Position numbers and translations under genes: made by a program
Origin: Pleionea sp. CnH1-48
GTDB taxonomy: Bacteria > Pseudomonadota > Gammaproteobacteria > Enterobacterales > Kangiellaceae
Length of the DNA stretch: 64,000 nucleotides
Assembly: GCF_024124665.1 (NCBI RefSeq)
Contig: NZ_JAMXSB010000004.1
Span: 62,001-126,000 of the forward strand
Direction of reading: 5' to 3'
Shown here: positions 52,401 to 61,129 of the stretch, one piece after another
How positions within the stretch are numbered: the stretch's first letter is position 1
Layout of the letters: each line of letters opens with the position of its first letter
The notes under the pieces: model-generated
Database searches by the model: none
Told to the model about the DNA's origin: nothing
Seen by the model: only the letters and a program-made list of their open reading frames with translations

Positions 52401-54634
52401 TTAATCAGGGTTCGTTTTTTGACATAAGAAGGAGAGACATTGTCGTGGTAGTAATAAATTTGTTCAGAAACTTTGGTCGCATTTTTGTCTTTAACCTGTT
52501 CTTTATGAATACGGCCAAATACGTCGTATTCAAAATGAGTACTGGTGTTATTTGCGTTGGTTTGAGAGGCGACTCTCATGTAGTCGTCATATTGGTAGCT
52601 AATGCTATCTTCAAGGCTACGAGTTTCTGTTTCAACAAAGGAGGGGATAGCTGAGTTGTAAGTAAAGTCGGTTTTTATGCCGTTAGCGTCAGTAATGCTG
52701 GCAGGCTTCCCGTGTGAATTGTAAACAATGCTTCTTTCTCTGCTACTTGGAATACTCCAGTCAGCTCCATTGTAAATGTCTGAGGTTGTTAGTCGACCAA
52801 AAGCATCATAATTGTATTGACGAAGAGTGCTGGACGCGACCCAGTTATTATTGTTGGAATCATAAGAGCGTCCCAGTTTCCATTCGGTTTTCTTTAATCC
52901 AATGAGCCATTTACTGAGATCATTGTGATAAGTAAACGTCGTTGTAATGGTTTCATCGGAATCAAAGACAGTTGTGTAGTTGCTAGATAAATCACCATAG
53001 TCAACGATGGTTCTTGGGTTACCATAATCATCATAGTTGCTGTAGGTTATTTTACTGTAGCTATAGCTATCGCTTAAAAAGTTAGGTGATGCAAATTTCA
53101 TCGACTTAACAGCCGATAGCAATACATATTTGGATCCATCTTCGGATGGTTTTTGAGGGTTGCTTTTTAGCAGATATTCGTAAGTCGATTGCGACAATAA
53201 AATGCCGTTAACTTTCACTTTCTTGGTGATTGGAACCGTCTTGGTATGCTGGGTTCCATAGTGCGTCTCGATAACTTTTCCTAAGGGATCGGTAACACTG
53301 ACTTTTTGGAAGGACTTAAAGTTGTCATTTTCGTCTTTCAATATTTGGTTATCGTAGGTGTATAAAGTATCCCATCGTTGACCAAAACCGTTGTCTCGAG
53401 TACTGCTGGATAATACAAACTTCTTCTTTTGTTCGTTGACTTCCCAAGTAAACTCTTGAACTCCGCCATGATGATTGGTGATTCGACTTAACAGTACAGG
53501 GATGTAAAGATACTGAGAGGCATTTACCGCATTATAAGTGTCCAGATCATCAATTGCCTGATAGTCGTAGTGAGTGGTCATAGAAAATGGAGCACTGCCA
53601 GTACCTTTATCTTTAATTGAAGTGACAACATATCGAGAAAGTAAGGCCGTTGATGCTTGACTTTGCCCCTCAAACTGAGGAATTATCTTTCCATACTGAA
53701 TACCCCATTCTCGATTTTTGACTAATGCACCGGATGTATTTTTAATGTGGTGGGTAACTTTTGAAAGATAGTATTCGTCATAAAAAAATAAAGCATCTGT
53801 ATCTAAAGTGAAATAACTCACACCTAATAATTCGGCAGAACGTTTAGCGATATGTCCGCGGATAGTTTGTTCAAATAGAGGATTACTTCCATCTGAAATT
53901 TCATACTCGAGCTCTAACTTCTCTGTTTCGATATTGCCAAAATAGCTGGTTACTGTTGATAGTGTTGCAGGAGCAAACCCTTCGTCTGATTGACTATCGA
54001 ATAACTGCTGAGAGTTATCAATGTAGGAATAGGTGGTCTTGTTAATTCCGGCGGCATCTTCAGTCGAAGTAATATACCAGGCCTGAATATATCTGTTAGT
54101 AGTAAACGTTGGCCAATCCTTGCCAGTTGGAATGTACATAGGGTATGAATAGTCAACGGCTTTCCAGGTGCCTCGCGTGCTCAAGCCGCCGTTTCCGTAT
54201 ATAGCTTTGCTGCCATCGGCTTCAATAACTTCCCAGCTGTCGTTCATAAACCCACGAGTGTGAGTGATCTTACGAGAAGATTCGACAGAAGTGACGTAAC
54301 GAACAACGTCAGTACAACCAAAGAATCCGCAATTGATTTGTTGTGAATCGATCTCTATCAGCTTTTGTCCGTTTAAAGCGTAGTATTCTTCGGTGACGGA
54401 TGGCGCTGCTAACGCTTGAGTCAAGTCATAACGAATGTGACGAGTAATCTTTCCGAAGCCCGTATTGACGCCCCAATTATGATCGGTGTTCATCAGGGTG
54501 AGCTTGCTCATCGGATAGCTATAAACCATGTCACCGCTGTTAGGGTGATGTTGAAAATTCAGATCTTTTTGAGCATGTGCCGTCATGATAGACAAAGCAC
54601 ATAAACTGGTAAGAACCTGTAAAAGTAAGCGCAT
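49490..54634 (-). CDS. Large exported RHS/YD-repeat protein
   Basis: From ATG 54634 it has 1714 residues (a TTG one codon upstream is possible; GGAGA is upstream of both). Signal peptide about 1-22 (ending TAHAQ). The bulk is YD repeats (YDxxGR pattern: YDAFGRLT, YDVFGRIHK, YDHLGRKV, YDNVGNMT) that form a large beta-barrel shell. The RHS core ends with YNARYYNPSLGRFISADTV and SLNRYSYVNNSPIMYNDPTGH (about residue 1470). The tip of some 240 residues is Gly/Ala-rich and hydrophobic with no toxin signature. No PAAR, VgrG, SpvB or TcC gene lies nearby and no immunity gene follows. The Sec signal suggests a surface or secreted role. Confidence 0.9.
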   Translation of the reverse strand: MRLLLQVLTSLCALSIMTAHAQKDLNFQHHPNSGDMVYSYPMSKLTLMNTDHNWGVNTGFGKITRHIRYDLTQALAAPSVTEEYYALNGQKLIEIDSQQINCGFFGCTDVVRYVTSVESSRKITHTRGFMNDSWEVIEADGSKAIYGNGGLSTRGTWKAVDYSYPMYIPTGKDWPTFTTNRYIQAWYITSTEDAAGINKTTYSYIDNSQQLFDSQSDEGFAPATLSTVTSYFGNIETEKLELEYEISDGSNPLFEQTIRGHIAKRSAELLGVSYFTLDTDALFFYDEYYLSKVTHHIKNTSGALVKNREWGIQYGKIIPQFEGQSQASTALLSRYVVTSIKDKGTGSAPFSMTTHYDYQAIDDLDTYNAVNASQYLYIPVLLSRITNHHGGVQEFTWEVNEQKKKFVLSSSTRDNGFGQRWDTLYTYDNQILKDENDNFKSFQKVSVTDPLGKVIETHYGTQHTKTVPITKKVKVNGILLSQSTYEYLLKSNPQKPSEDGSKYVLLSAVKSMKFASPNFLSDSYSYSKITYSNYDDYGNPRTIVDYGDLSSNYTTVFDSDETITTTFTYHNDLSKWLIGLKKTEWKLGRSYDSNNNNWVASSTLRQYNYDAFGRLTTSDIYNGADWSIPSSRERSIVYNSHGKPASITDANGIKTDFTYNSAIPSFVETETRSLEDSISYQYDDYMRVASQTNANNTSTHFEYDVFGRIHKEQVKDKNATKVSEQIYYYHDNVSPSYVKKRTLINNGQYLDNWVMYDGLGQAIKEQKLTTVNGSQSYVTLFRWPAQQEGASLATRSLTSYQSEWIQGDVSGYPNNPAHSPYRKQSNRTLLRAGHTDSDVPPNGPGSTVTIFTDTAGNKKRNVQWGELTHKESYNKETSSWETDSMSQQESRKTFRKIEYYGNSFESITTLFTYDTLTGELNQIAHTDGSKTAIDYDHLGRKVSFDDPDAGLTQNTYNSRNLLTSTTDANGVVIRYEYDAQNRVTKKGPDNGQGGITNGQDTVLYSYYSLAQGAGSQLKSISGETLNLPIGIDTSITVTRAIKKYVAPGGDGYSAIHFIDAAGNLKAERKVIDGVSYDTFYSYNKAGMLTSTTYPDGEVVTQTLSFDKVTGVSGANNYVSNVQYNVFDKVTQQTFGNGVNTVNSYYGAAGDSAGNAPFALNRRLTSKGSRTYQDLNYDYNQNSLIASITDGTSSFNNESFEYDRMKRLTRANSSLYGNKTYRYGHNGNLLEKDGYNYEYFAGTHRAKSDGRYHYAYDNVGNMTSKVRFSGNSGGNTQAFGGEQLSDPTYEWDSFNRLKAIKRDGATHIEAFYDGELRYKKVDHNKNIQTLYIGNHYEIEQSLINGSSSVRKYYYLNGERIAQRTSQTLSYLHTNHLGSLHVSTNSHGFNTSEFHYTPFGEQVSSWQHDNDLFKRTYTGQIDDGDDLMYYNARYYNPSLGRFISADTVVPVGGAISQSLNRYSYVNNSPIMYNDPTGHFWEVVDEIGGAIIEGMHALASTGNEDHPLSHQSMKERGVTSDDYVGGVKTFREENGRQIAAAVISVSLTALGGVVYASSFGLAAPLGNGLISAGVNGLVYTISNYDDFRWDHYGISTGVGFATGFIAGGTSALTTKYVASKGVSMALNGLANAGGGATVSYTDHGMRTGEWSGDGAAMSAGMGAALGAVDGGAGGWSAVSTAPAREASKATAKKFATKITVGGGKVFNNLYLREKIGM

Positions 54635-55008
54635 CAAAACATATCTCCATCTAGTTTAACGTTGCGTCTGTTAGTATTTATAAAGTCATGCGTTGCAATA
54701 TTAGAAACCAAACAGTAAGTTACAGGGGGATAACTTTTATTCATCTAAATCATGATTTTAATGTGTGATTATATCTTAAAAATCAATGAGTTAGATAGCT
54801 GCTAGGTATGGCGCGCGATTATAGTTAAGGCGCTGTGTTATTGCAATGAGTAATAAGTTTGGACTCATAATCAAACGATTTAGAAAAAGCTCTTGATGTT
54901 GATTGCATTTTGCGGCGGATTATGTGAGCGATGCGATAGCAATAAGATTCTGGCCTTAAACTTGCTTGGACAGCTCAAACTAACATTGTTTTAAAAAAGA
55001 GCCACACA
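54635..55008. other. Gene-free stretch between RHS and GNAT genes
   Basis: Divergent promoter region of about 370 bases, AT-rich. GCGTCTGTTAG and TGTGTGATTATATC are seen but give no definite operator. No reading frame. Confidence 0.5.
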
Positions 55009-55533
55009 TTGAATTCTACGATTGCAATTGAGACGGCCACCGATGATGCCGTTACTTTAGCGGCACTTAAGCACATTTTGACTGAGTGTATTGAGGATGG
55101 GGCATCCGTAGGTTTCTTGATGCCAGTATCACAACAAAAGCTGGATGCTTTTTGGCGGCAGGTCTTTGAACAGGCTGCACTCGATCATTGCACTATTTGG
55201 GTGGCCAGAGACACGACAACACGCACCATTTTGGGAAGCATACAGCTGCATTATCAGTTGCCAGAAAACCAGCCTCATCGTGCAGAGATTGCTAAGCTTT
55301 TGGTGTGCCCCTCGGCGCGTTGTCGAGGAGTAGGGGCTGCATTGTTAAAAACAGCAGAAATCGAAGCGAAAAAACGGGGTAAATTATTATTGGTACTTGA
55401 TACGGTGACTGATAGTAATGCGGCTCGTTTGTATACACGCCAAGGTTGGATAAAGAGTGGAGATATTCCTGATTACGCCTTCTGGCCAGATGGGCGTCCT
55501 TGCAGTACGACATTTTTCTATCGACGGCTTTAA
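55009..55533 (+). CDS. GNAT-family N-acetyltransferase
   Basis: A 174-residue acetyltransferase starting at TTG 55009 with an AAAGAG site; the next in-frame ATG is over 30 residues in, which would cut the first helix. The acetyl-CoA motif is VCPSARCRGVGAALLKTAE (about 101-119). ARLYTRQGWIKSGDIPDYAFWPDGRPCSTTFFYR is the C-terminal part typical of the subgroup with a PDG turn. The acceptor is unknown. Confidence 0.85.
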   Translation: MNSTIAIETATDDAVTLAALKHILTECIEDGASVGFLMPVSQQKLDAFWRQVFEQAALDHCTIWVARDTTTRTILGSIQLHYQLPENQPHRAEIAKLLVCPSARCRGVGAALLKTAEIEAKKRGKLLLVLDTVTDSNAARLYTRQGWIKSGDIPDYAFWPDGRPCSTTFFYRRL

Positions 55534-55700
55534 GTCGTCGCTACACCTTGTAGACCACAGCAAAGCCACAAAGAAAATTGTCTATACTTAAGCTATTAAG
55601 CTGCAAGACAGGTAGTTGCGAGGCGCTGTGGTCACGACTTTGAGCATAAGAATAAATAGCAACATTAAGCCGCTAACAAAGACACTCACTGGGGGGCATG

Positions 55701-56918
55701 ATGGGAAAGCCTAATCTGCATGCCATTCAGTATCGATTTAATCGACGTTCGTTGATGATACTACTTATCATTATGGTGGGAGTCGGAGCTTTGTTCACCT
55801 GGTTGCTGGTTCATTTTCTTGATCGTGAAGCAAAGTCACATCTTTTAACTCAAGCATCCATGATTGCCCACGCTATTGACTCGAAAAAGATAAAAAGCTT
55901 GTCAGCCACTTCAAGAGATTTAAATAGCCCGGCATACCAATCTATCAAACAGCAACTTAGGCGTGTTCGTTTGTCTCATGAGCCTATTCGGTTTCTCTAT
56001 CTTATGGGGCAAAATAAGGATGCTGAGATTTTTTTCTATCTAGATTCTCAGCCTTCGTCATCTCCAGATTATGTTTCTCCTGGGTTTATCTACACCGAAG
56101 TCTCAGACGATTATCGCGCTGTGTTTAGAACTCAAAAGGGAGCGGTTGTGGGGCCTGTTTCTGATCGCTGGGGAGTGGTTATGACAGCCCTGGTTCCAAT
56201 TTTGGATACCAAAGATCAGCGACTGATTGCCTTGCTTGGAATGGATGTTCAAGTCAGTGACTGGTATATCGTAATCTTACTAAAAAGCCTTTTACCGATC
56301 ATCATGATGTTGTCGTTGATGTGTGTGTTTTATCTCTGGTTTATTTTGACAATAAAAAATAAACGCTTGAAAGAGGCAATGAGTGTTGATTCTCTCACCA
56401 AACTCTATAGCCGAAGGTGGATACTGGAGCAAGCGCAGATAGAGTTTGATCGTTGTGGCAGAACCTATGGCACACTCTCTGCGATCATCGTTGATATTGA
56501 CGACTTTAAACAGGTCAATGACAATTATGGACATCAGGCTGGGGACTTTGTGCTTAAAATGGTGTCAACGCGTATTAAGCTCTCTTTGAGAAAAACGGAT
56601 TTTGCTGGACGGTTAGGAGGCGAAGAGTTTGTTATTCTGTTGCCAGACACACCGATTGAGAATGCTGTCTATGTTGCCGAAAAACATTGCAAAGCCATTA
56701 GTGAGTTGTCTCTTCACAGCAGTTTGTGTCGTGGTTTAAATAAAGTCACAGCGAGCTTTGGCGTAGCTTCAACAGAATGTGGTCCTGAAGATCTTAAAGA
56801 GCTGCTCAGACAAGCCGACAGTGCGTTGTATGAATCTAAACATCAGGGCAAAAATAGAGTGTCGAGCTATCAGGTCGACCAGCCGACAAGTAGCCAGCCA
56901 GAATGGAAGCGGGCATAG
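55701..56918 (+). CDS. Membrane diguanylate cyclase
   Basis: 405 residues from the second of two adjacent ATGs, which gives better spacing to GGGGGG. One membrane helix at about 17-40, a periplasmic sensor of about 150 residues, a second helix (about 193-216) and a GGDEF domain with inhibitory RKTD and active-site GGEEF (AGRLGGEEFVILLP) near 310. YKDDSDDY-type cache-like motifs cannot be certified. It should synthesise c-di-GMP in response to an extracytoplasmic cue. Confidence 0.9.
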   Translation: MGKPNLHAIQYRFNRRSLMILLIIMVGVGALFTWLLVHFLDREAKSHLLTQASMIAHAIDSKKIKSLSATSRDLNSPAYQSIKQQLRRVRLSHEPIRFLYLMGQNKDAEIFFYLDSQPSSSPDYVSPGFIYTEVSDDYRAVFRTQKGAVVGPVSDRWGVVMTALVPILDTKDQRLIALLGMDVQVSDWYIVILLKSLLPIIMMLSLMCVFYLWFILTIKNKRLKEAMSVDSLTKLYSRRWILEQAQIEFDRCGRTYGTLSAIIVDIDDFKQVNDNYGHQAGDFVLKMVSTRIKLSLRKTDFAGRLGGEEFVILLPDTPIENAVYVAEKHCKAISELSLHSSLCRGLNKVTASFGVASTECGPEDLKELLRQADSALYESKHQGKNRVSSYQVDQPTSSQPEWKRA

Positions 56919-56980
56919 TAAGAAGGGAGGCGTTGAAGGTTTTGCCACAACACAGGTCCTCAACGAAAGATCAATCGTCT

Positions 56981-57715
56981 TTAATCAAATAAAGAGTAAT
57001 TTTGACCGGGCGCAATGATAGGGCCTGCATTATCTTGCTCAGGACTATCGTCGTTGACAATAGTGAAAGAGTCTCCTGCTACAATATCAGGGCTTTTGCT
57101 GTCTACAGGAGTGATTAATAAATCGAAACGGATTTTTGTTTCTAATGCTGTGGACCAATAGTGAGTATCGTTAAAGCTGGCATCCAGCCAGGGTGTTATT
57201 TCGTCCTGTGTCAGCATGAGTGGAAAAGACTTGTCATGAATGCTACGAAAACGATCATGGGGAGGCAAAGTAATAATACTGCAACTGTAGTGAATGCCTT
57301 CTGCCGTTGGATAACGATGATACAAACCACCAAACGCAATGGAGCCATTAACAGGCGCTATACGATAACGATGTTGGTTCCATTCATAAAAGCACTGCGC
57401 AGGAATAATACATCGTTGGGTGGCAAAATCTTGTTGACGACTGCTGTAGAGTTTATCTTTGCGTGTGTTAAATGAACGGTAACGTTTGTCATAAGTATAT
57501 CCATCCTCTGTTAAAGTTTGAAATAGCCACCAGTTTGCAGGCTTCATGGCTATTTGATCATTTTCGCTGAGTATGATGTTTAAGCGACCATTAGGACGGA
57601 TATCGAGAGGTGTTGGGTTTTGCTGAACCCTTAGTGGGTCAATGCGCATCCCATACATCTTCATGAGTTGTTGCAAAAAAGGATTCTCAAGATTTTGACT
57701 GAGTGAACCGCACAT
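56981..57715 (-). CDS. SOS-response-associated peptidase (SRAP/YedK/HMCES)
   Basis: The correct start is the ATG at 57715, because the catalytic cysteine must be residue 2 after Met removal: MCGSLSQ. This gives 244 residues. Asn in SFNTRKDKL, Glu in FYEW and His in SIHDKSFPLML complete the known set of active residues. Family members crosslink covalently to abasic sites in single-stranded DNA and protect them. Other bacteria induce the gene with the SOS regulon, but I see no LexA box here. No partner gene. Confidence 0.92.
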   Translation of the reverse strand: MCGSLSQNLENPFLQQLMKMYGMRIDPLRVQQNPTPLDIRPNGRLNIILSENDQIAMKPANWWLFQTLTEDGYTYDKRYRSFNTRKDKLYSSRQQDFATQRCIIPAQCFYEWNQHRYRIAPVNGSIAFGGLYHRYPTAEGIHYSCSIITLPPHDRFRSIHDKSFPLMLTQDEITPWLDASFNDTHYWSTALETKIRFDLLITPVDSKSPDIVAGDSFTIVNDDSPEQDNAGPIIAPGQNYSLFD

Positions 57716-57769
57716 AGAAAAAAACATTACCGATGTTAGATAGGGATACTTTACCTTTTATTTCTGTAA

Positions 57770-57807
57770 AATAAAACCGACGAAAGTCGGAGACCGAGCT
57801 TTCGTCG
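57770..57807 (-). terminator. Terminator of the FG-GAP gene
   Basis: CGACGAAAG (57778-57786) pairs with CTTTCGTCG (57799-57807), continued by an inner TCGG-AGA-CCGA helix with one bulged G. On the minus strand the stem is followed by GGTTTTATTTT. It ends the leftward propeller gene 26 bases past its stop. Confidence 0.82.
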
Positions 57808-57832
57808 TAAGGGGAGCGAGAGAAAATCGTGT

Positions 57833-59203
57833 TTAGTGTTTGGCTCCTGCAATAATATGAAGGATTCCTGAGCCAGTTAACATCAACTCATCAATTCCGT
57901 CGTTATTGATATCACTAATGCCTAATGCATCGACACCTAAAAACTGATTGGCAGTTGTTCCGGTAAAAGTTTTTAGCACTGTAAAATCTTTGCCGGAATA
58001 CAGATAGCCTTTACCTGCATTGCTACCACCGGTATAGGTGTAAGCGGCAATAAAGAGATCGTTATGGCCATCGTGATTAACATCGCCTACACCACGAGCG
58101 GGGCCAAAACCATCCCCGGTGTTTTCGCTATCAAAAATATGCAGTCGCTTACCGGTGGCACCAGAAAACAAAAAGCCGCGTCCGCTACCGTTAACTGTTT
58201 CGGTTTGAGCGTTGTAGTCACCCACGTAAGCGTCGTCGATGCCATCACCGTTCACATCACCGACACCGAAACCATGAAATAAACCAAAGGTTCCTGCGGT
58301 TACACCGGCACCATCGGTTACCAATCCTGGCTCTCCTTTAGGTTTTAGCTTGCGTAAAATATGTCCGTTGTGGCCTGATAAAATAAACGCACGACCTTGT
58401 TCGTTATCGCCAACACCACGGGCACCGACAACCACATCTGGAACGCCATCGTTGTTAACATCACCAATGGCGCCTGTCGCTGTACCCAACTGATCACCAG
58501 CGGCTTTACCTTTGCGCTTCCAGAGTAGTTTGCCGTCTTTGCCCGAATAAGCGTAGACTTTTCCTCGACTGGCTTTTTTGTTGCCAGCGTAACGAGCACC
58601 AACTATCACATCGCCAAAACCATCATTGTTAAGATCGCCTGCGCCAGTGACGGACGAACCAAAAAATTCTCCGGCTTTAAACCATTGATGTAACACGGCA
58701 TGAGTTGCACCCGAAAACACCATCACGCTAGAAAAAGAACCAACGATATAATCTGTAGTGCCGTCTCCATCAACGTCACCAGCGCCTTTGGCACTGTAAC
58801 CCCAAACAGGGACACCGGGGCTGGTCACGCTGTTTAGTATTGAGCCATCAGCACCAGAATAGACATAAATTTTTCCCGCAGGAAAGGGCACATTGGTTGA
58901 AAAGAAAGGCGCGGTCACAATAAAGTCACCAGCGCCATCACCGTTGATATCACCCAGATCTTCGGCAACCCAACCAAAGCCATCGGTTGCCTGTTCTCCG
59001 GTGAGCGTCATCAGCACGGTGACATCGGGTTCTTCGAATAGAGGGGCGTTGCTGAGTGCCTGTTTTGCGGGCGTCGGACTGGGGGCGAAACCTTTGGGTA
59101 TCAAATCGTATCGGTAATGTTCATTATTAGCAGGCTTTACCTCGGCACAAGCAGTTGTGCAGGCAATGCAAGAGGTGAGGACTAAACTTATTGTTTTTTT
59201 CAT
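57833..59203 (-). CDS. Exported FG-GAP/VCBS beta-propeller protein
   Basis: 456 residues with a signal peptide (about 1-20; a weak lipobox around TTAC is possible). It carries seven repeats of the form GDxNxDGxxDxxVG, e.g. LGDINGDGAGDFIV, AGDVDGDGTTDYIVGS, AGDLNNDGFGDVIVGA, IGDVNNDGVPDVVVGA, VGDVNGDGIDDAYVGD, VGDVNHDGHNDLFIAA and ISDINNDGIDELML. These are calcium-binding blades of an integrin-alpha-like seven-bladed propeller. Likely a secreted or surface binding protein; the ligand is unknown. Starts with AAGGAGAAGTC before the ATG. Confidence 0.88.
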   Translation of the reverse strand: MKKTISLVLTSCIACTTACAEVKPANNEHYRYDLIPKGFAPSPTPAKQALSNAPLFEEPDVTVLMTLTGEQATDGFGWVAEDLGDINGDGAGDFIVTAPFFSTNVPFPAGKIYVYSGADGSILNSVTSPGVPVWGYSAKGAGDVDGDGTTDYIVGSFSSVMVFSGATHAVLHQWFKAGEFFGSSVTGAGDLNNDGFGDVIVGARYAGNKKASRGKVYAYSGKDGKLLWKRKGKAAGDQLGTATGAIGDVNNDGVPDVVVGARGVGDNEQGRAFILSGHNGHILRKLKPKGEPGLVTDGAGVTAGTFGLFHGFGVGDVNGDGIDDAYVGDYNAQTETVNGSGRGFLFSGATGKRLHIFDSENTGDGFGPARGVGDVNHDGHNDLFIAAYTYTGGSNAGKGYLYSGKDFTVLKTFTGTTANQFLGVDALGISDINNDGIDELMLTGSGILHIIAGAKH

Positions 59204-59326
59204 AGACTTCTCCTTGAGTGGGTCGATATAGGAAGAGCTTATGAAAGCTAGAAAGTTGCCACTATGAAAATCTTGCTCATTTTTATTGGCAACTCGATAA
59301 GGGATGTTGAGTCTGGATGAGAAGGC

Positions 59327-60244
59327 TTAAGCTATTTGTTTTTGTTGGCGCCACAGGGCTGGCGTCATACCAAAAGCCTTACGAAATGATTGTGTAAAGT
59401 GACTGTGATCAGAAAAACCAACATCGGCAGCAATGGTAGAGAAGTCCACCTGGCTTTCTGCGACCTGGGTGAGTGCATCGCGTAAGCGCAACTGAACAAG
59501 GCTCTGGTGAATGGAATCGCCTTGCGTTGCTTTGTAGACACGACATAAATGATAGGGGCTACTGTTGACCATCTGGGCTAGTTGCTCTAATGACAAACTT
59601 TGACGATATTCGGTTGCCAAAATTTCTCTGGCATTGTTAACGAGCGTGGCGTGGCGTCGTTGTGTGCTGGGTTTGCTGCGTTGGCCAGGAAGTTGCCAGT
59701 CGCGGTAAGCGCTTTGCATGATTTGATAAAACAGATGAATAATAGACTCTTCGATAAACAAAGGATCTGGTGTCGGTGTTTGTTGTAAATAAAGTACCAG
59801 TTGCCTGAATTGGGCGTAAGCCTGAGAAGAGCTGGCGCAATAGCGAAAGCGAAACAACTGTGCTTGCTCTTCGGCAACACTATCTCCTAATGCCCTTAGC
59901 GTGTCAGTAACAAGAGTGGGGCTAAAAGCAATCCAATCGCAGCGGTCACCATAGTGAGAGAGGGGAAAGCGCTCATACTCCTGATTCTTATTGTATACGG
60001 TGACAATATTGGCATCGGCCACAATGGTGTCTTTGCAATGAGCATGTCTTATTTTTACTGCTGTGCGGGGGAAAGCCAGCAAATAACCGTCTTTTATTGG
60101 ACCTGTATTACGAAAATCTGGCCAGGTTACAGGGCAATCAAACATGCCTATATTAAAGTGCTGCCCTTCGTACAGTAAATGATTCAATTGATGGGTCATC
60201 AGCAGATTGCAGAGAGAGTGTCTTCCGTTCATTGAGTCTACCAT
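59327..60244 (-). CDS. AraC-family transcription regulator
   Basis: About 305 residues from ATG 60244; the open frame continues to a TTG at 60292, and the start is uncertain because no ribosome site is clear. The C-terminal 100 residues hold two helix-turn-helix units, SLEQLAQMVNSSPYHLCRVYKATQG and FSTIAADVGFSDHSHFTQSFRKAFGMTPALWRQ. The N-terminal 200 residues show no clear cupin motif and may bind an effector. It is divergent from the chaperone/effector-like genes at 60664. Secretion regulators of this family (ExsA type) exist, but no specific link can be read from sequence. Confidence 0.87.
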   Translation of the reverse strand: MVDSMNGRHSLCNLLMTHQLNHLLYEGQHFNIGMFDCPVTWPDFRNTGPIKDGYLLAFPRTAVKIRHAHCKDTIVADANIVTVYNKNQEYERFPLSHYGDRCDWIAFSPTLVTDTLRALGDSVAEEQAQLFRFRYCASSSQAYAQFRQLVLYLQQTPTPDPLFIEESIIHLFYQIMQSAYRDWQLPGQRSKPSTQRRHATLVNNAREILATEYRQSLSLEQLAQMVNSSPYHLCRVYKATQGDSIHQSLVQLRLRDALTQVAESQVDFSTIAADVGFSDHSHFTQSFRKAFGMTPALWRQQKQIA

Positions 60245-60663
60245 AGTTTCAAGGCAGGTTAGCCACCGGAAATGTTGATTTTTTAATGACAAATACTGAT
60301 TGAAACAGACGTTTGATTATTGATCAATATGCAAGATTAATAAGAAATAGTTTAATAAAATCAACAGGTAAGATTTACTTTGGAGTTTCCTGGGACTCCC
60401 TCGCTTTGCATTCTATGTGCTTTTTATCGGAAAGGAATTAATTTGAGTATATCAGTATGTTTATAGGTTAAGTAAGTGCAAATTTTTCGATGTATTATGA
60501 GTGGGTTGTGGGATAAATTCTCATTTTTACAATAGCTTACAGGGAATTGTTTTGAAAAATGGAGAAATAAGGAAAATCATAAAATTTTAAAAGAAAATGA
60601 AACTTTTTTGTTTCTCCTGTCACTGAATAAGTAAGTCAAGTAACACAATAGGAGTATTTGGTG
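60245..60663. other. AT-rich divergent regulatory stretch
   Basis: The stretch separates the AraC gene from the chaperone-like gene. It is strongly AT-rich; GGAGT/ACTCC (60382-60386 with 60395-60399) forms a small dyad. The ribosome site GGAG (60651-60654) precedes the chaperone start. The AT bias is stronger than in other intergenic stretches here and compatible with xenogeneic silencing. Confidence 0.5.
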
Positions 60664-61110
60664 ATGAATAATCAACCTCAATGGCTAGAGGAGTTTGATG
60701 CCGAGCTGGAACTGAGTGAGTCAGGAGAGTGCATTTTTAATCATGATTCCGAGTTTGATGTTTGCTTGAGTACTGACAATGAAACTCTACTTGGCGCCAT
60801 TGTTATCCGCAGTCTTGACGATAAGGACAGCAACCGATTAAAGGCGCTTCACTGGAATTACGATGAAGCGCCAATGCACATGAGCCTCGGCTGCGACGCC
60901 ATGTCCGAGTTGTTGATGTTAAGACTCATGATCAATGTAGAAGTGACTCGGCCAGAATATGTTGCAGGTGTTATCGAAGAATACCTTGCGACGGCAAGAG
61001 AGCTACGCGAAGAGTTGGGCACTATGAATCCTTTCACGCTTAGTCTGGATGAACCCGAAGCCGAAGAAGAATTACTCCCTGCCGCTTTTAACCCTCTGTT
61101 AGCGGTTTAA
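60664..61110 (+). CDS. Small acidic protein resembling CesT-class type III secretion chaperones
   Basis: 148 residues from ATG 60664 (GGAG nine bases upstream; GTG 60661 and TTG 60658 are less likely). It is strongly acidic, has no signal peptide, and shows the alpha-beta-beta-beta-alpha-beta-beta-alpha pattern of class I secretion chaperones: FDAELELSESGECIFNHDS, LGAIVIRSL, HMSLGCDAMSELLMLRLMIN, then a long helix EYVAGVIEEYLATARELREEL. An acidic C-terminal tail (about 125-148) is extra. Chaperones of this class sit just upstream of the effector they keep unfolded, as here. Identity rests on fold-like pattern, size, charge and position, not on a matched motif. Confidence 0.5.
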   Translation: MNNQPQWLEEFDAELELSESGECIFNHDSEFDVCLSTDNETLLGAIVIRSLDDKDSNRLKALHWNYDEAPMHMSLGCDAMSELLMLRLMINVEVTRPEYVAGVIEEYLATARELREELGTMNPFTLSLDEPEAEEELLPAAFNPLLAV

Positions 61111-61129
61111 TTGATACAGGAGAAAAATT

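Noticed and set aside
49490-54634. A complete toxin-immunity or type VI secretion RHS module
   Set aside because: No PAAR, VgrG, adaptor or immunity gene is nearby, and the protein carries a Sec signal.
57716-57780. LexA box before the SRAP gene
   Set aside because: A CTGT occurs upstream but no ACAG half follows at the required eight-base spacing.
59254-59294. Terminator between AraC and FG-GAP genes (AGTTGCCA/TGGCAACT)
   Set aside because: The stem is 8 bp but the loop is 25 bases and no T tract follows; it may be chance, and it lies upstream of the FG-GAP start.
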